Shown one piece after another: positions 23,235 to 35,549 of a stretch of DNA of 64,000 nucleotides (positions within the stretch are counted from its first letter, which is position 1; each line of letters starts with the position of its first letter). A program made the position numbers and the translations under genes. This DNA comes from Stictocephala bisonia (Eukaryota > Arthropoda > Insecta > Hemiptera > Membracidae). The notes under the pieces were generated by a model, which had not been told where the DNA came from, ran no database searches, and was given only the letters and a program-made list of their open reading frames with translations. The stretch is taken from NCBI GenBank assembly GCA_035578905.1, contig JAQJVL010000703.1, positions 310,001 through 374,000 on the forward strand, given 5' to 3'.

Positions 23235-23883
23235 CAGTAGACTATCGGTTATCCGAGGCAATTAGGACCGAGACCACCTCGGATAATACAGGCGTTATGG
23301 TAAAAATGATGTAAAAGCCATGGAAAAGTACAAAATTAGTTTATATTAAGAAAAAGGGCAGAATAATGTAAATGTAGTTACAGTTCTGTAAGAAAGTGGG
23401 AACATCAGGTTGTCCAGAAGTTGGGAATAAGTATTCCATTTTAAAACTCTACATCAGTCAGTAAACATTGCAATAATAGAATTTAATGGTACAGATCTAA
23501 TGAAATGTCCACAATTAGCATTTTGGATGGGCAATTTCCTCTAATGTTATATTATTTTTGACAATGAAAACAGTTCCTTCCTTCATGTTTGACCAATCTC
23601 CAGTCTCATCATTTTCTTCTGCCCTGCCTTTCGTATTTCATCCCCCCACGGTAGTATTTGCCACTTGGATATATGTACAGGGTACTGCTCAGTTCGTTTA
23701 CCAAATGAAATCGTTGTATTTAACCTACAGCGCCTTAACCTAACACCAACAGCCAACATTGCTTGTCAAACGATTATACGGTGTCGTGCTGTAGTTGTCC
23801 TGTTTTTAATAGCTTTATGTATATTTATCATCTTCTGATGACTAGCTCAGTTGATCGGAGCTCGGATAACCGAGATTCTACTG
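23235..23883. mobile_element. Tigger/pogo-like MITE
   Basis: Terminal inverted repeats are CAGTAGACTATCGGTTATCC (left) and its imperfect complement ending GGATAACCGAGATTCTACTG (right), each next to TA, the Tc1/mariner-pogo target. The phrase 'ttatccgag ... attaggaccgag' is the classic Tigger terminal pattern. At 649 bp it is too short for a transposase. It lies about 225 bp beyond the eIF4G stop codon and might fall within the 3' UTR. Confidence 0.8.
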
Positions 23884-24108
23884 TATATAAATTAAAAATA
23901 ATCATCAATAAGCAAATATGGTCTTTCGTATAAACAAGTGTTCAAGAGTACAATGACAAATATTCAGTATATATCAACACTGAGTGCCTCAAAATGTGAA
24001 GCTAGCTACTACTCCCAACAACAAATTACTAATGAACTGACCATCTCATTTAATGAAAGTCCTTTGTGTTAGACAGATGCTGCTAATTAATTACCTGTAG
24101 TTTGTGAA

Positions 24109-24284
24109 TCAGGAGTTATCATCATCAGTTTCAGCTTCCTCCAGAGCCTTGAAGAAAGACGCTAGGCTTAATACAGAAACACCTTTGTTTTCTAATCCAT
24201 GCTTATCTTCCCTCCACTTAAGGAATGATTCGTTGCATATTAAATTATCGTCTAAAAATTTTGAGAATATACTTAGTATTAACC
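24109..24284 (-). CDS. eIF4G: eIF4G, last coding exon (W2 domain end)
   Basis: Final exon of the translation-initiation factor 4G scaffold. It opens after acceptor TTTACAG (24285 upward) with GG completing the glycine codon begun in the previous exon, and ends at TGA 24109-24111 after EAETDDDNS. The sequence contains the two aromatic/acidic boxes of the W2 (eIF4G C-terminal) domain: FLDDNLICNESFLKWRED and LASFFKALEEAET. In the family W2 closes the protein and in many animals docks the Mnk kinase. The acidic last residues are typical. The preceding intron is 8.9 kb and carries a TTAA element, three of the small RNA-like repeats, and the minisatellite at 31490. Confidence 0.93.
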
Positions 24285-26236
24285 CTGTAAACAAAAAAAA
24301 CATGTAAGTACAACACGCCTTATATGACAAATACTACTCAAAATAATCTTGTTAGTAAAACTAAAATAAATCAAATATACTGAAAAATAATCTCTGTGCT
24401 AACACATGAGTCCTAAAGTAAAAAACTCTTGATAAAGGCATGGTGGTCCTGAAGATACTATAGACCAGAAGATAATCACAGTAAAAACTTAATTTTATTG
24501 AAATTGTCTTAATTGGTTCATCAAAAAGAGGTTATAACCAGTTGAAAGAGGTTATAAATGTTAGATAGCTACCACCTGGAAGAGAAAAGAATGACCACTC
24601 TAGGTTAAGGCATGGGCTGGATTTGCATGTCTGAACATAATTTCAATGTTGAGTTACACAATAGAGTAAAAAACAGTGCTCTTTATTAACAACTCAGAAA
24701 AAATTTTAAAATTACTATTCCTAATTCTCTTTTACAGATTAAAACACCCAGATATTATTTTACAGATAAATTCAATTCCATCTAAATAAATATATTTTTG
24801 TTATAGGTAAATAGATTTTTTTAATTTAATGATTTCATGATATTGGTTTTATTTAAATTTAATAATTTTTATTTTCCGATAGAAAATGGTGAATTTCATT
24901 CAAATGTTTTTATTGCAACGTATTAAATTTTGTTATTAGAAAAACCATTAACTTTTAGATTCAAACGTCTGCATAAAGGCAGATGCTAATCGTATTTTAT
25001 CTGATATTGTGTGAGGTAAGCCAATTATGTACCACAAGAATAACAATGTTTCCAAAATTGAAACTCAGGGTACTCCATGCTTAACTAGGCTGATGTCTAG
25101 TTGCAACAACGGTTGAAGGAATTTAGGAGAGTTGGAACAATATTCTGTCCCTAGCATGTCCAGTTGCACCAGCGGTCAAATCTGTGTCTCTACAGATATA
25201 ATGTTTAGCCTCCGGGGAGACTTCCATCCCGGCATCTTCTTTAGCAATTACAGAAAATGTTTTAAAAAATGTCACTTCAATAAAACAATGACATACACTG
25301 ATGTATGATTATTATACATGGTGGTTGCCGATAACAAAGTACAATTCACCCAGAGTTAATTGTGAGCAAGATTTACATTCAATAGCACGACTTTCTAAAA
25401 CAAAGCTAGATTTTTATAATAATTACCAAACTTAGCCCTATGTAGTTTTTATAAGAGAGGTTTGCGGCAGATTTTAATTTTCTCTGGTAAACAAGTCGAT
25501 AACATAAGCCTTTAAAAGTTACTCTAACATTTCTTTAGTTTATCATAATAATCTCGACTATAATACTTATAACATTAATTGACTCAAACTTATTAGACAA
25601 AGTTTAATTATTTAACGAATGTATTTAGCAAAAACATGATTTCTATAATAACTAGTGATAATACTGAAGAGACAGTATGGGGTGATTTCAAAATAATAAT
25701 GGTAGATTTCAATATAATCCAATACTTTTTTACAGCATTAAAATTAATTGAAGATCAATGAAAAAAACGAATTAAACATTTTTTTTAAATCACAGAGCAA
25801 TATTAATATTATAGCTAATTGACACTAGAGAAAAAAGTAATTATTTTATTTTCATTAATAATGTTTAAGATATGTGGTTATGAATGCTATTACATCAATG
25901 TGTTTCCTAATAAATAAATAAATTCGTTACGCAAATAAACAAGCTTTTACATTACACCGATTTAAACTGACCATGGTCCGGTGCGACTGGACACTGTTCC
26001 AAATGGCTCCAAATGACCGCCGATGCAACTGGATAACCCTCCTTTATTAACTTTAACTTTTATCTCATTGTTAGCCTTTGGTTTCCACAATTTTAATGTT
26101 ATGTATATATTGTATAATACAATTAACGATTAGCTCAGAATAACAATGAAATAAAATGTGCCAATTGAATGAAATTTGTGTCCAATTTAATACCATTAAA
26201 AAAAATTCACGTAGACAATTCTTAAAAAACAAAACA

Positions 26237-26305
26237 CATTCCTCATTAAATGTTTTTCTTCATGATTTCAGTCCACTACTTTCAAATTTAATAATCATTG
26301 GAATG
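26237..26305 (-). ncRNA. C/D-box-snoRNA-like element, copy 1
   Basis: 69 bp. On the minus strand (sense of eIF4G) the order is stem CATTCC, C-like box AATGATTA, conserved core TGAAAGTAGTGGACTGA with a perfect CTGA (D'), ATGAAGA (C'-like), ATGA (D-like) directly before stem GGAATG. Outside, the stem extends to AAACACATTCC / GGAATGTGTTT (26232-26310). No transcription evidence is available, and the D-like box is not canonical CTGA. Confidence 0.45.
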
Positions 26306-26898
26306 TGTTTAGCTATAATATTCTGATTGAATGCTCAATTTTTCTTTGCATTCACAAAGATAGTCCAGTGAGAACTCGATTTAAATTAAAAATATATCAG
26401 AATTTTAATCCAGATAAGAGGAGCAAACATGTTGTGTGTGGTATGAATTAATAGCATATAAACAGTACTCACGTATTAAGTGTTCATCATTTTACCAATC
26501 TACAAAATGTATTTATCTGCTTTAAACTTTCCTAATTGTTGCACAAACTTTTTTCAGAAGTCGTATAATTTTGGTTTTACTTAAAATGCAAACATACTGA
26601 AACTTTTCTGTTTGAAATCAATCCCCTAAATTCGGCCTGGCTTCAGAAACTAGCAACATGTGCAACATTTATTAGCAGATAGAGAAATTAATTAATGCTC
26701 TTCTTAACCATGTGGTATTGTAACAAGATTAGTTAGTGTTTAACTTCTTGTTTGTGCCGCCTCGTGTCAATCATGCAAATAACTGAGATTTTGGGTGTTT
26801 TCTATGTTAATTAGTGATTGGCAACATACATTTTGGCCTACAATAAATAACAACCTAATTCTGCTATTACCATGCTACTGAATCAACACAATCTTTAA

Positions 26899-27773
26899 CC
26901 CTCGATCCGGCATTTTATGAAATTTCGTACAATTTTTTCGTCACCAAACTGGCACTGTACGAATTTTCGAACAATTGCAGCGTCGGAGATTTACCATATT
27001 TATAATGCGCAAAAATCGAGCTACTTCGATGTTTTTATACTCTATGTACTCAGCATGAACAGACAATTCCAGTGGTATGCAACAACGCACACTTCACTCT
27101 ATCGGCGTTATTTTAAAACGTAGTGAAAGTTGAAGAAGGAAGCCAGTCTCTGAGTCTCGCCATTTTTGTTGTTGTTTAGTCTGCCGGGCCTGATTTCAAC
27201 TACGGTAAATAATTATTGTTTACAGTGTAATTATCACTTCAAGTGTGTTTAGAAGTGTATTATATTGTATTAGAGCATGTTTTTAGCTAAATTTTAGTAT
27301 ATAATAGAACTCTGTAGTGTTTATAGAAAATTTGTATCATATTTTTGAATGTTATAGTAACCGTGGTTACTAATTTTCAGGTTTTTGTATACGTTCGTTA
27401 AAAATTTATAAAAAATAATTTTTACTTACAAACCTATATAAACTATATATTTTCTGAAACTAGATAAAATTTAGAACATTTCGGCTATCTCACATTTCTT
27501 TTTTTATCATCACAACATTGATCATAGGGGGTGGCCCCCCCTATTTTCCGCGATTTCTAAAAAAATTTACAAATATTTCATAACATAAAAAAAAATTTTA
27601 TAGGTTATGAATTATGTATTATATGATAGCCCACATTCTTGTGAACAGTTTGATACCACACAATTGTACTTTTATTGTAATATAATATTTTTTTATGATT
27701 TTTATAAAACATCACTGCAAAATCACCAAAAATGACCCGACATTTTGGGCAAAAATGACTGCCGGATGGAGGG
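26899..27773. mobile_element. TTAA-flanked piggyBac-like MITE
   Basis: TTAA (26895-26898) then CCCTCGATCCGGCA. The right end is TGCCGGATGGAGGG then TTAA (27774-27777). 875 bp, no coding capacity. C-C-C ends next to TTAA are the hallmark of piggyBac-type insertion. Confidence 0.8.
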
Positions 27774-29126
27774 TTAACAACTATTTTTTTGAAATAGTTG
27801 AGGCTGAAAATGAGTTTTAAAATTTTTAGTTTCATCTATTTATAAAAATAAGTTTTATAATAACAATTACAGTATACATCTCCATTATTAAATTATTATT
27901 ATTAAAGCTTAATTGCTATACAAACTAGTTTTTAAGTATCTCTACAAATTCACATAAAGATAGAATTGTTATTCCTGACTTATATTATGTATGTTGACAT
28001 TTAGAATATTATTTTTAAGGATTTAGAAAATAAAATGTTCAATACAGTGTAATTTACAAACAGCATGTTTATGTGCCACATTATTTGACTCACTTTTAAC
28101 TGGTGATAATGTTACGATAGGGATATGTCAGTTCCACTTTATTTTTCGGTTCCATTCAAGTTCGGTTCTTAACTGAAATCGGTTCCTAGTTCTGGGTACT
28201 TTTTTAACATGTCACAGATATAAATTCAGAAGAATATATAAGAAAAGAGATTTTACTGCTTTCCTATAACCATGTAAAGTATTTTGGGGATTTCCCTAAT
28301 ATAATGTATAATATACTCTAAACCTTGCATTTAAATAATTATTTATTAATTAAAAATATTCTTTCTTTACATCATCTCTTTTAATTTTTGGGGGGAACTG
28401 AAAAACTGAACTGACATCCCGGTTCTTCCTCAAGAGCCAAGGACAAAACCGACACATCCCTAGTTTAAAAAACATTTATGTAGCACAGATAAGGGTAAAA
28501 TTTGTTTCTTTTTAAAAACATTCTAAAATACATGTTACTTTAATAGTAATTATTTCTTTTAAAACTATCATGATACAAAGGCTTTATATAATACATTAAA
28601 TAAAACGACTATTTATTTATTTTTACAATACAAAAAAGGGCATGCATTGAAAATACACTAGTCCCATACTGTGGAGGGTTTATAAGCCACGCGAACTAAG
28701 TCCTGTTCTGGGTAGGCCGCTACTAACCAAAATCCATACTACGTCTAAGTGTCAGCACATGTTCCCTATTGTCCCACTCCGGCTCGAGCACAAAGGTATA
28801 TTTATTGCCTTATCAATTTCTGGGTGCCAGTATAAAGAAGTGTTTTGTGAGTTACTGGACAGAAGACAGTTTTTGACTGACTAGTATTGTGTTGATCCCC
28901 TAGAGTACACTAAAACCCTAAGGGAAGGGCTTGTCTCTTCAGAGCAATAATATCATAAACTTGGTTGGCTTTTTTCACAGAAAACCAAAGTTTTCAGGCA
29001 TTCATTTTTACTCGTGCACCCCTCCTCACACCCTCACTCACAGGGAGGCACCCAGAGAAGAATTTAGATGACGCAACTTATACCATTACTGATAGGGTTA
29101 AAATGACAAATCTTATTTTAAAATAA

Positions 29127-29197
29127 CATTCCTCATTCAAGTGTTTTCTTCATGAGATCTCAGTCCACTACTTTCAATCTTAATATTCATTGGAATG
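29127..29197 (-). ncRNA. C/D-box-snoRNA-like element, copy 2
   Basis: 71 bp. Same layout as copy 1 on the minus strand: CATTCC, AATGAATA, core TGAAAGTAGTGGACTGAG, CATGAAGA, AATGA, GGAATG. It lies in the same intron as copies 1 and 3. Confidence 0.45.
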
Positions 29198-29790
29198 CCT
29201 TTTGTAAATCTTGCACAAATATAATGTTGGCAAGACATCCACTGCAATTATATATCTAGCCAAGAAAGAATAAAGAAAACTTAATTCTGTGTTAATTGCA
29301 GGATGTTAATTTTTGTATCGATGACATAGTATTTTTAATTCTCTTTAATCCTTGAGTGGCTTAACTGTCAGAAATAAGTTTCCTAAACGCCAATGTCTGA
29401 AACAAGTTGTTTACACCACAATTAAAATATTTCTTACAGTATACCTAATAGACACGACTATGATTTATATACCTATGGAAAGGGCAACATTTATTTGGTT
29501 AATTTCTTAGACTATTTTGTTTCTGGCTTGCGTGACAGATACAGATTGGACACTTATATTAGCTTACTCATACAGTTGTTTTGAATAAGCATTAAATATA
29601 TATAATTAATATCAGCTGATGTGTATTATTATAATAAGCATACAGTCACTGCTAGTAGCAACACTGCCATGCACCCAGACTGATTGTTCAATCAACAATT
29701 AACTACAAACTGACACCTAAGGACACTGAGGTAACAATTGAAAAAATATATTTATTTTACAGATATTAAAATGAAAATTCTTATAAACAA

Positions 29791-29860
29791 CATTCCTCAT
29801 TCAAGTGTTTTCTTCAAGACATCTCAGTCCACTACTTTCATTTTAATAATCATTGGAATG
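29791..29860 (-). ncRNA. C/D-box-snoRNA-like element, copy 3
   Basis: 70 bp. CATTCC, AATGATTA, core ATGAAAGTAGTGGACTGAG, TTGAAGA, AATGA, GGAATG on the minus strand. It is closest to copy 2, about 0.6 kb away, suggesting local duplication. Confidence 0.45.
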
Positions 29861-30254
29861 TGTTTTGATAAGTACTATTAGTGATTAGTATAGATCGTTT
29901 TTTTATACTTGAGTGATATGGACGATAATGATTTGGATAATACTTCTACTGTGAATGAGACCATCTGCCAAGAATTTCTGATTTATAGGCAAAACAAATA
30001 TATACTACAAAAAACCTGCAGCTTGCAAAATAAACAATCTAAAAATGGAAGTCAGCCATAGTGTGATGAGCTATGTAAACTGATAAAATTCTTGGCGTAC
30101 TTCCTCTGCCTTTAGAGCACAGAACCTTTCAGACCAGATTTGGCCCATCTTAAAGTCGAATCATTGCATGATTAAAGACCCAAATGTTATCAGCGATCTA
30201 TAAAGATATAGAACTTTTGTCTCAATAGTCGAATATATTTTGTCTTTAATAATT

Positions 30255-31307
30255 GTAGAGTGGAAATGAAAACCGGGCTATGTGCCAAAATAAATATTCT
30301 TAGATAATTAAGAAAAACTGTTTAATATTAATACCATCTACACTTTTAATGCAGAAAATATTTAGTAATTAGATTGCATGATATATAATTATGTTTTACT
30401 ATTAAAAGTTCTTAAACACCATTTTATATACCAAAATAAAAATCATTATTTTGGACTTTTGAGACAAGGGGTATGTCCATGAGCCTAGTAAATGAAAAGC
30501 GTGCTAAGTCCATACTCAAAACCTTAAAAAATGGGTTAAGTGCAGAGTTAGTAAACATAAGGTTTTAAAATAGATTGCAAGTAACTGCGAAACTTAGTGG
30601 GATAAAATAAAACTAGACATTTATTAAAAGTTAATTTTCTTTATTCTATCAGTAGATAGCAAGAAATTACATGTTACATTAACCAAGTTAAAAGAGATGT
30701 TCTTAAAAAATTAAAAAAAAATTAAACTCTCAGTTCTTCATAAAAGCTTTTATTCTCTTCTTTTAAATAGGGTATCATCTTCTTTAAATCCTCTTTCTTC
30801 ACCTTTTTTATATCATTCTGAATACTCAGAGGTTGGAGTAGGTTTTTTAAATCTTCTACTTTTACTCCTTTTCGTAAAACTTTAGTTTCTGCCCAGGGCT
30901 CGATTTCGCGAAATGATTTTTTTGTTCTGATTACACCAGGTGATCCCTTCATTATTTTAATCCAATGAACTTTGAAATTTCAAGCTTTGTTGTATTTAAA
31001 GATGAATTTGCGGAACTCTTGAAGTCAAAGAAGTCATTTTCTTTAACTTCAAGTCAACAACAGTCAGTAGAACAACATAACCTCTAAATAGGGTTGAGCA
31101 TGCTTGGCACTTAGCCCACATTTCATTTCTCAGCTGGTTGGAGTTGACCCATACGCATTCTTGTGGTGAAATATTGAACCTCTTAGAAGTATTATTTCAA
31201 CATATCCCATCTTTTAGCATATTGGGCTTGGCACTTACCACTAATTTTGATGTTAAACTCATTTTCAATATTTTTGGCACTTAGCCCGGTTTTCATTTCC
31301 ACTCTAC
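30255..31307. mobile_element. 1.05-kb DNA transposon with 36-bp TIRs
   Basis: Terminal inverted repeats of 36 bp with a single mismatch, both starting GTAGAGTGGAAATGAAAACC, flanked by AATT on each side. Subterminal copies of GGCACTTAGCCC or close variants lie at 31106-31117, 31276-31287 and 31230-31239, with inverted variants near 30275, 30501 and 30533; these could be transposase-binding repeats. It encodes one small ORF (next entry). The superfamily is not assigned. A 4-bp target duplicate would fit several, Sola among them. Confidence 0.75.
30722..30952 (-). pseudogene. Small ORF inside TIR element, transposon-protein C-terminus
   Basis: 76 codons from ATG 30950-30952, ending ENKSFYEELRV. 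The pattern SxREIEPWAE near the start, a mid LxPLSI and a terminal (F/Y)Y-E-x-L resembles the C-terminus of an uncharacterised multicopy insect protein that typically ends in a run such as a lysine-rich stretch, 'L-x-x-x-x-P-x-I', then 'FY-x-x-L'. It is probably what is left of the element's own protein after internal deletion. No promoter was identified. Assignment is from motif memory only. Confidence 0.4.
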
Positions 31308-31489
31308 AATTAACAAGCAAAACAAAGGTTACATATTAGAGCCATGTGTTATTTCTAAAATGACAATGAAGTTCACTGAATACACAACACACCAACCCTC
31401 TACTTTCTACTGAATAAGGTCCAAGATAAATTCAGGATCTTAAAAAAAAAATAAATAAAATAAATGATTAGATTTTAGTTGACAGATTT

Positions 31490-32420
31490 ATACCCATCCA
31501 CGTACTGTGGTGTTGACCCACCTGCCCACCCATACACAAACAGAATTATTGACCTTTCCGCCCATCTATACACAAACAGTAGTGTTTCGACCCAACTGAT
31601 CACCAACACACTTACAGTAGTATTGACCTATCCACCCATCTATACACAAACAGTGGTGTTGACCCACCTGCCTACCCATACACATACAGTAGTATTGACC
31701 TATCCGCCCATATATACACAAACAGTGGTGTTGACCCACCTGCCTACCCATACACATACAGTAGTATTGACCTATCCACCCATCTATACACAAACAGTGG
31801 TGTTGACCCACCTGCCTACCCATACACTTACAGTAGTATTGACCTATCCACCCATCTATACACAAACAGTGGTGTTGACCCACCTGCCTACCCATACACA
31901 TACAGTAGTATTGACCTATCCGCCCATATATACAAAAACAGTGGTGTTGACCCACCTGCCTACCCATACACATACAGTAGTATTGACCTATCCGCCCATA
32001 TATACACAAACAGTGGTGTTGACCCACCTGCCTACCCATACACATACAGTAGTATTGACCTATCCGCCCATATATACACAAACAGTGGTGTTGACCCACC
32101 TGCCCACCCATACACATACAGTAGTATTGACCTTTCCGCCCATCTATACACAAACAGTAGTGTTTCGACCCAACTGATCACCAACACACTTACAGTAGTA
32201 TTGACCTATCCACCCATCTATACACAAACAGTGGTGTTGACCCACCTGCCTACCCATACACATACAGTAGTATTGACCTATCTGCCCATATATACACAAA
32301 AAGTGGTGCTGACCCACCTGCTCACCCACACACGCACTGTGGTATTGATGCACCGTAACCCACACTGTGCGTGTATGGGTGGGCTGGTGGATCAAAACCA
32401 CACTACGTGTATAGGTATGT
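31490..32420 (-). repeat. 36-bp minisatellite with 72-bp higher-order units
   Basis: Same family as 10798-12492 but in minus orientation. Two 36-bp variants alternate: one with GACCCACCTGCCTACCCATA, the other with GACCTATCCGCCCATATATA, giving a 72-bp dimer repeated about nine times. A block starting GACCTTTCCGCCCATCTATA with the aberrant CGACCCAACTGATCACCAAC occurs at 31551 and again at 32129, so about 578 bp was duplicated as one piece. The last units (about 32365-32420) are in plus orientation. Open frames over it on both strands are artefacts. Confidence 0.95.
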
Positions 32421-33174
32421 ATAAACCAAGACTATGATTGAATATATTTCCATTTTAGTGTAATACTATTTTAACAATTGGTTTGGTACGAGTATTGTGT
32501 TAAGAAATAATGTCATAACTTGTTAATTCAGCCATAATAGATGGAGAGCAATAGGAGATATTGAAAAAAGTGTAAACTGTTTTATTACTTTGTGGCCACC
32601 ATTCCGCATGCAGTCAAATATTATCGTCCAGTTACAGTGTTTGAACAAGGGGACAATTAAAAACAAGGAATATTGCTATTTTGAATTATTTACTTAACTC
32701 ACCAGCAAAGCAATAAAAAATGCTGCAAAAAATTGGTGGCATGTAAATCTTTTATTTGTCATTTTTAAATCAGTAGAGAAGACTTACGTCGCAAACAAAT
32801 CTAGAGCAAACAAGATTTAGACAAAATTAGTAAAGCTACTTTTTTTTCTATAGCTCTATTTCATCACATAAAAACAAATCACATTTTCCTTTCATTTGGG
32901 TAAACTCAGAGCCAATAGTAAAACAAACTTATCTCAAATCTTGAGGTACTTGCAAGTTATATTTGTTATTAATATAAGTTCTACCTACTAACTTCTTTGG
33001 AACAAATTGATTAAAGTTACTCTATGCTGTGTTTGAAAGATCTCTTCCACATGCTTGTACACTGCACACCCAGATATACGTAATCTACAAATATGTTCAT
33101 TTAGTGTTATGCACTAACATTAATAAAATTGTTTTCCTATTCCACACAAGAATCTAGTACCACTAAAAGCTCAC

Positions 33175-33318
33175 CTTGAGGGTGCTGAAGCTTGGCACAC
33201 AGGGAATGGACAGAATTCAAACACGCCAACTCCCTATCTTCTTTGTGGTCCACAAACCTCTCTATCAGCTTTTCATATTGTTTAAACATACTTTCATTCA
33301 ACTCACTATTGTTAGGAC
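33175..33318 (-). CDS. eIF4G: eIF4G exon (W2 domain)
   Basis: 144-bp exon with acceptor TTACAG at its high end and donor GTGAGC at its low end (CCTCAAG before GTGAGC). It encodes PNNSELNESMFKQYEKLI, then RFVDHKEDRELACLNSVHSL and CAKLQHPQ, matching the W2 helical repeat where family members have a leucine-rich 'LxALxxL...L-E-x-P' stretch. A longer open frame runs past the donor (adding ELLVVLDSCVE), but the splice to 24284 restores the family pattern, so I cut at GTGAGC. Phases: starts with two bases of the glycine codon, ends with one base. Confidence 0.92.
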
Positions 33319-34377
33319 CTGTAACAATCACACATTATACTTAATTTTTTTTAAATTTCAAAATAAATTAGTTTAAGGATCTATAGAATGAGACTTCTTA
33401 TTTCTTTTTTAGTGTAAGTCCTGATACTGGTCACTTAAAAACAGAAATAGTAAGGCAATTCACTAAAGATACATTCACTAAAAATGCGTTTTGTGTTCAA
33501 CCAAAATCCATCAAACTTTAAGCTGTACATCTGCTTGATTGATCTGTATGTCTTAGAATAATTTATGTTTAACGCATTTCAAGTAAATACAAGAAGAATT
33601 AGGATGATTCAGTGAATCAAATCCCCACCATGTCTGATTCTATTTAGAGAGACCCCCCTGACATCTGGCAACTAAACTCTCTACTTCTTACAAGTATTTT
33701 TCTTCAAAACGAGTAATATTTTTATGATGTTTTATAAAGCGTTTTGTTATTATGTAACATATTTGACACACTAATATTCTAAATACTGCTATTTAAGATG
33801 AATAACTTTTATAATTTCCTGTAATAAGTTTTTATTTTTGTAATAAGTTACTAACAAAATAATTATTGAATTGTTTCGGATTTTTCTCAAGCAATGACTT
33901 TAAAATGTTGTTGGTCTTAGAAATTTATTTTTAATTGAAATCCTTGGCATTTTGGTTGTCCATGTGAAGTGTTATTGAACTTCAAATCAACTGTCTAAAT
34001 TTTTGCAAAATTCATAACACCTAGTTGAAGTCACTGATACTGCCTCACACTCAGAAAAAAAAAAAAAAAATAAATAAATAAATATATGTTTTCTACTAAG
34101 AAAATTCTAAGAAATCTAAGAAGAAAAGACTAAAGAAAATTATGATTACATCACACCTAATTTTGTGCAGGAATTTTTTATGTGACTTGGGCCGCTTTAA
34201 CCATTCACTGACAACATAATAATAGACAGAGCTTTTAAAATTATTATTTTGAAAGCATTTTAAAAGACACTCATAATCTAACAACTGTGATTTGGAATTG
34301 GATAAACTTAATAATCTAGTCTACAAACATTCAGTTCACATTATACAGTATATACCCTGATATATACACATACTGAC

Positions 34378-34456
34378 CGGTAATACAGGCTTCACAGAAG
34401 GCAGTAACCAAGGCACGGATAAACGAGACATCCTCCACTCTGTCACTCACATTGGC
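34378..34456 (-). CDS. eIF4G: eIF4G exon (start of W2 domain)
   Basis: 79-bp exon missed by simple ORF scanning because of its length. Acceptor TTATAG, donor GTCAGT. It encodes ANVSDRVEDVSFIRALVTAF and CEACIT, which aligns with the W2 helix where human eIF4G1 has a similar ANLSEQ...VRALMTAVC pattern. It ends with a single G that joins GT of the next exon to make glycine. Confidence 0.92.
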
Positions 34457-34689
34457 CTATAAAGAATAATCTGGAATTATTTTTAAAATAATTTTTTTGT
34501 AGTTTTAATTCAATGTAGGAGGTTCTGTATGCACTAACATTTAAGGTCTATGACGTTTATTTGTCATTCAAAACAAATTACAATGTATAATAGACATCGT
34601 CAATATTCTATACTATATTTCTTTACAGTATAAATGAATCAAGAGACATATTCCTTTAAAATGCAACATGATAATTCTACTACATTACT

Positions 34690-35080
34690 ATATCTAAATA
34701 AATCTAAATTTAAAAAATTCATCCAATGAATAAAAAGCGTTGTCAACCAAAATACTATTTAGTTGTCGTTTAAAAATATTAATATCTAAATTACGAAAAT
34801 GCTCAGGCAATTTGTTTAACATTTTGATCTGCAGGTATTTATGACTGTTAGCAAACTTTTGTAATCTAGGTCTAGTAATGACAAGGTCTTGCGACTGTCT
34901 GGTTGCACAATCATGAATGGCGCTTCTGGAAGAGAATTCATTTAGATTTTTTTTAACATATAAAATGTTTTGAAAGATAAAAATGCTTTTAACTGTCAAA
35001 ATAGAAAAATGTCTGAATAAGGGCTTACAGCTCTCTCTTTTTGAAACACCTGCCATAGTACGCAATGCTTTTTTTTTTTT
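34690..35080 (-). mobile_element. LINE ORF2 C-terminal fragment
   Basis: Minus-strand frame with ALRTMAGVSKRESCKPLFRH, later MLNKLPEHFRNLDINIFKRQ and NAFYSLDEFF. It matches in order the C-terminus of the LINE at 41107-42220 (ALRVIAGVGKYEHCSGIFKH ... YNKLPLHIRQ ... HPFYSLSEF). Same or sister family, strongly 5' truncated, next to a poly-T run at 35070. Confidence 0.8.
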
Positions 35081-35144
35081 TTTTTTTTGCCATGACATTA
35101 ATTGGGGAGAGATTTTGGTTAGCTTAACTATCTATATCATTAAT

Positions 35145-35425
35145 TTATTTATTTATTCATAAGACGAAGATCGTCAAGATATGGGCGAATATGGTATTCG
35201 AATGAGTGTGATGAATGTATTTGAGCGAATGTAGTCATTGTTACATACTAAGGCCGACTATTCCTTAGAAAGTGTCATTAATTAATAGCCCAATTATAAA
35301 TGAACAGCCAGTGATTATCAGCTGATCCTTCTCAAAATGTATTGACTCTGATTGGAATCGAACTGAGAACCTTTAGCACATGAAGCTGGGATTGAACCAA
35401 CTATGCTACCGACCAATTAAAGCTT
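35145..35425 (-). repeat. tRNA-derived SINE, near full length
   Basis: On the minus strand: head with GGTCGGTAGCATAGTTGGTT (box A region) and GGTTCTCAGTTCGATTCC (box B), then body GATCAGCTGATAATCACTGG, AATGACACTTTCTAAGGAAT, and an ending CGTCTTATGAATAAATAAAT at low coordinates. A partial sister copy is at 6890-7055. At its 5' side, 35410-35440 is a near-perfect hairpin around AATTAAAG / CTTTAATT. Confidence 0.8.
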
Positions 35426-35549
35426 TTCTTTAATTGGTCTTATTTCTTGCAGTATAAAATTAACAAAAGTAAAACAACTATTTTGATATCTTTGTTGTAT
35501 AATGTCATATGAGGTATCACTTTGCTCTCCCATGGACTGAATATAATGG

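Larger units (their letters stand above)
24285..33174 (-). other. eIF4G: eIF4G last intron (8.9 kb)
   Basis: Donor GTGAGC at 33169-33174, acceptor ending at 24285. It contains a TTAA element (26899-27773), three small RNA-like repeats, the 1-kb TIR element (30255-31307) and a minisatellite (31490-32420). Other stretches (24285-26236, 27778-29126, 29198-29790, 29861-30250, 32424-33174) are AT-rich with nothing recognised. Confidence 0.85.

Noticed and set aside
24951..25260. Possible exon or repeat with 'gtctagttgcaacaacggt' and 'gtccagttgcaccagcggt'
   Set aside because: Two similar 19-bp phrases, but no open frame, splice context or element ends.
33137..33174. Extension of the eIF4G exon to the stop in the open frame
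   Set aside because: The donor GTGAGC at the end of the conserved part and exact phase match to 24284 show this is intron.
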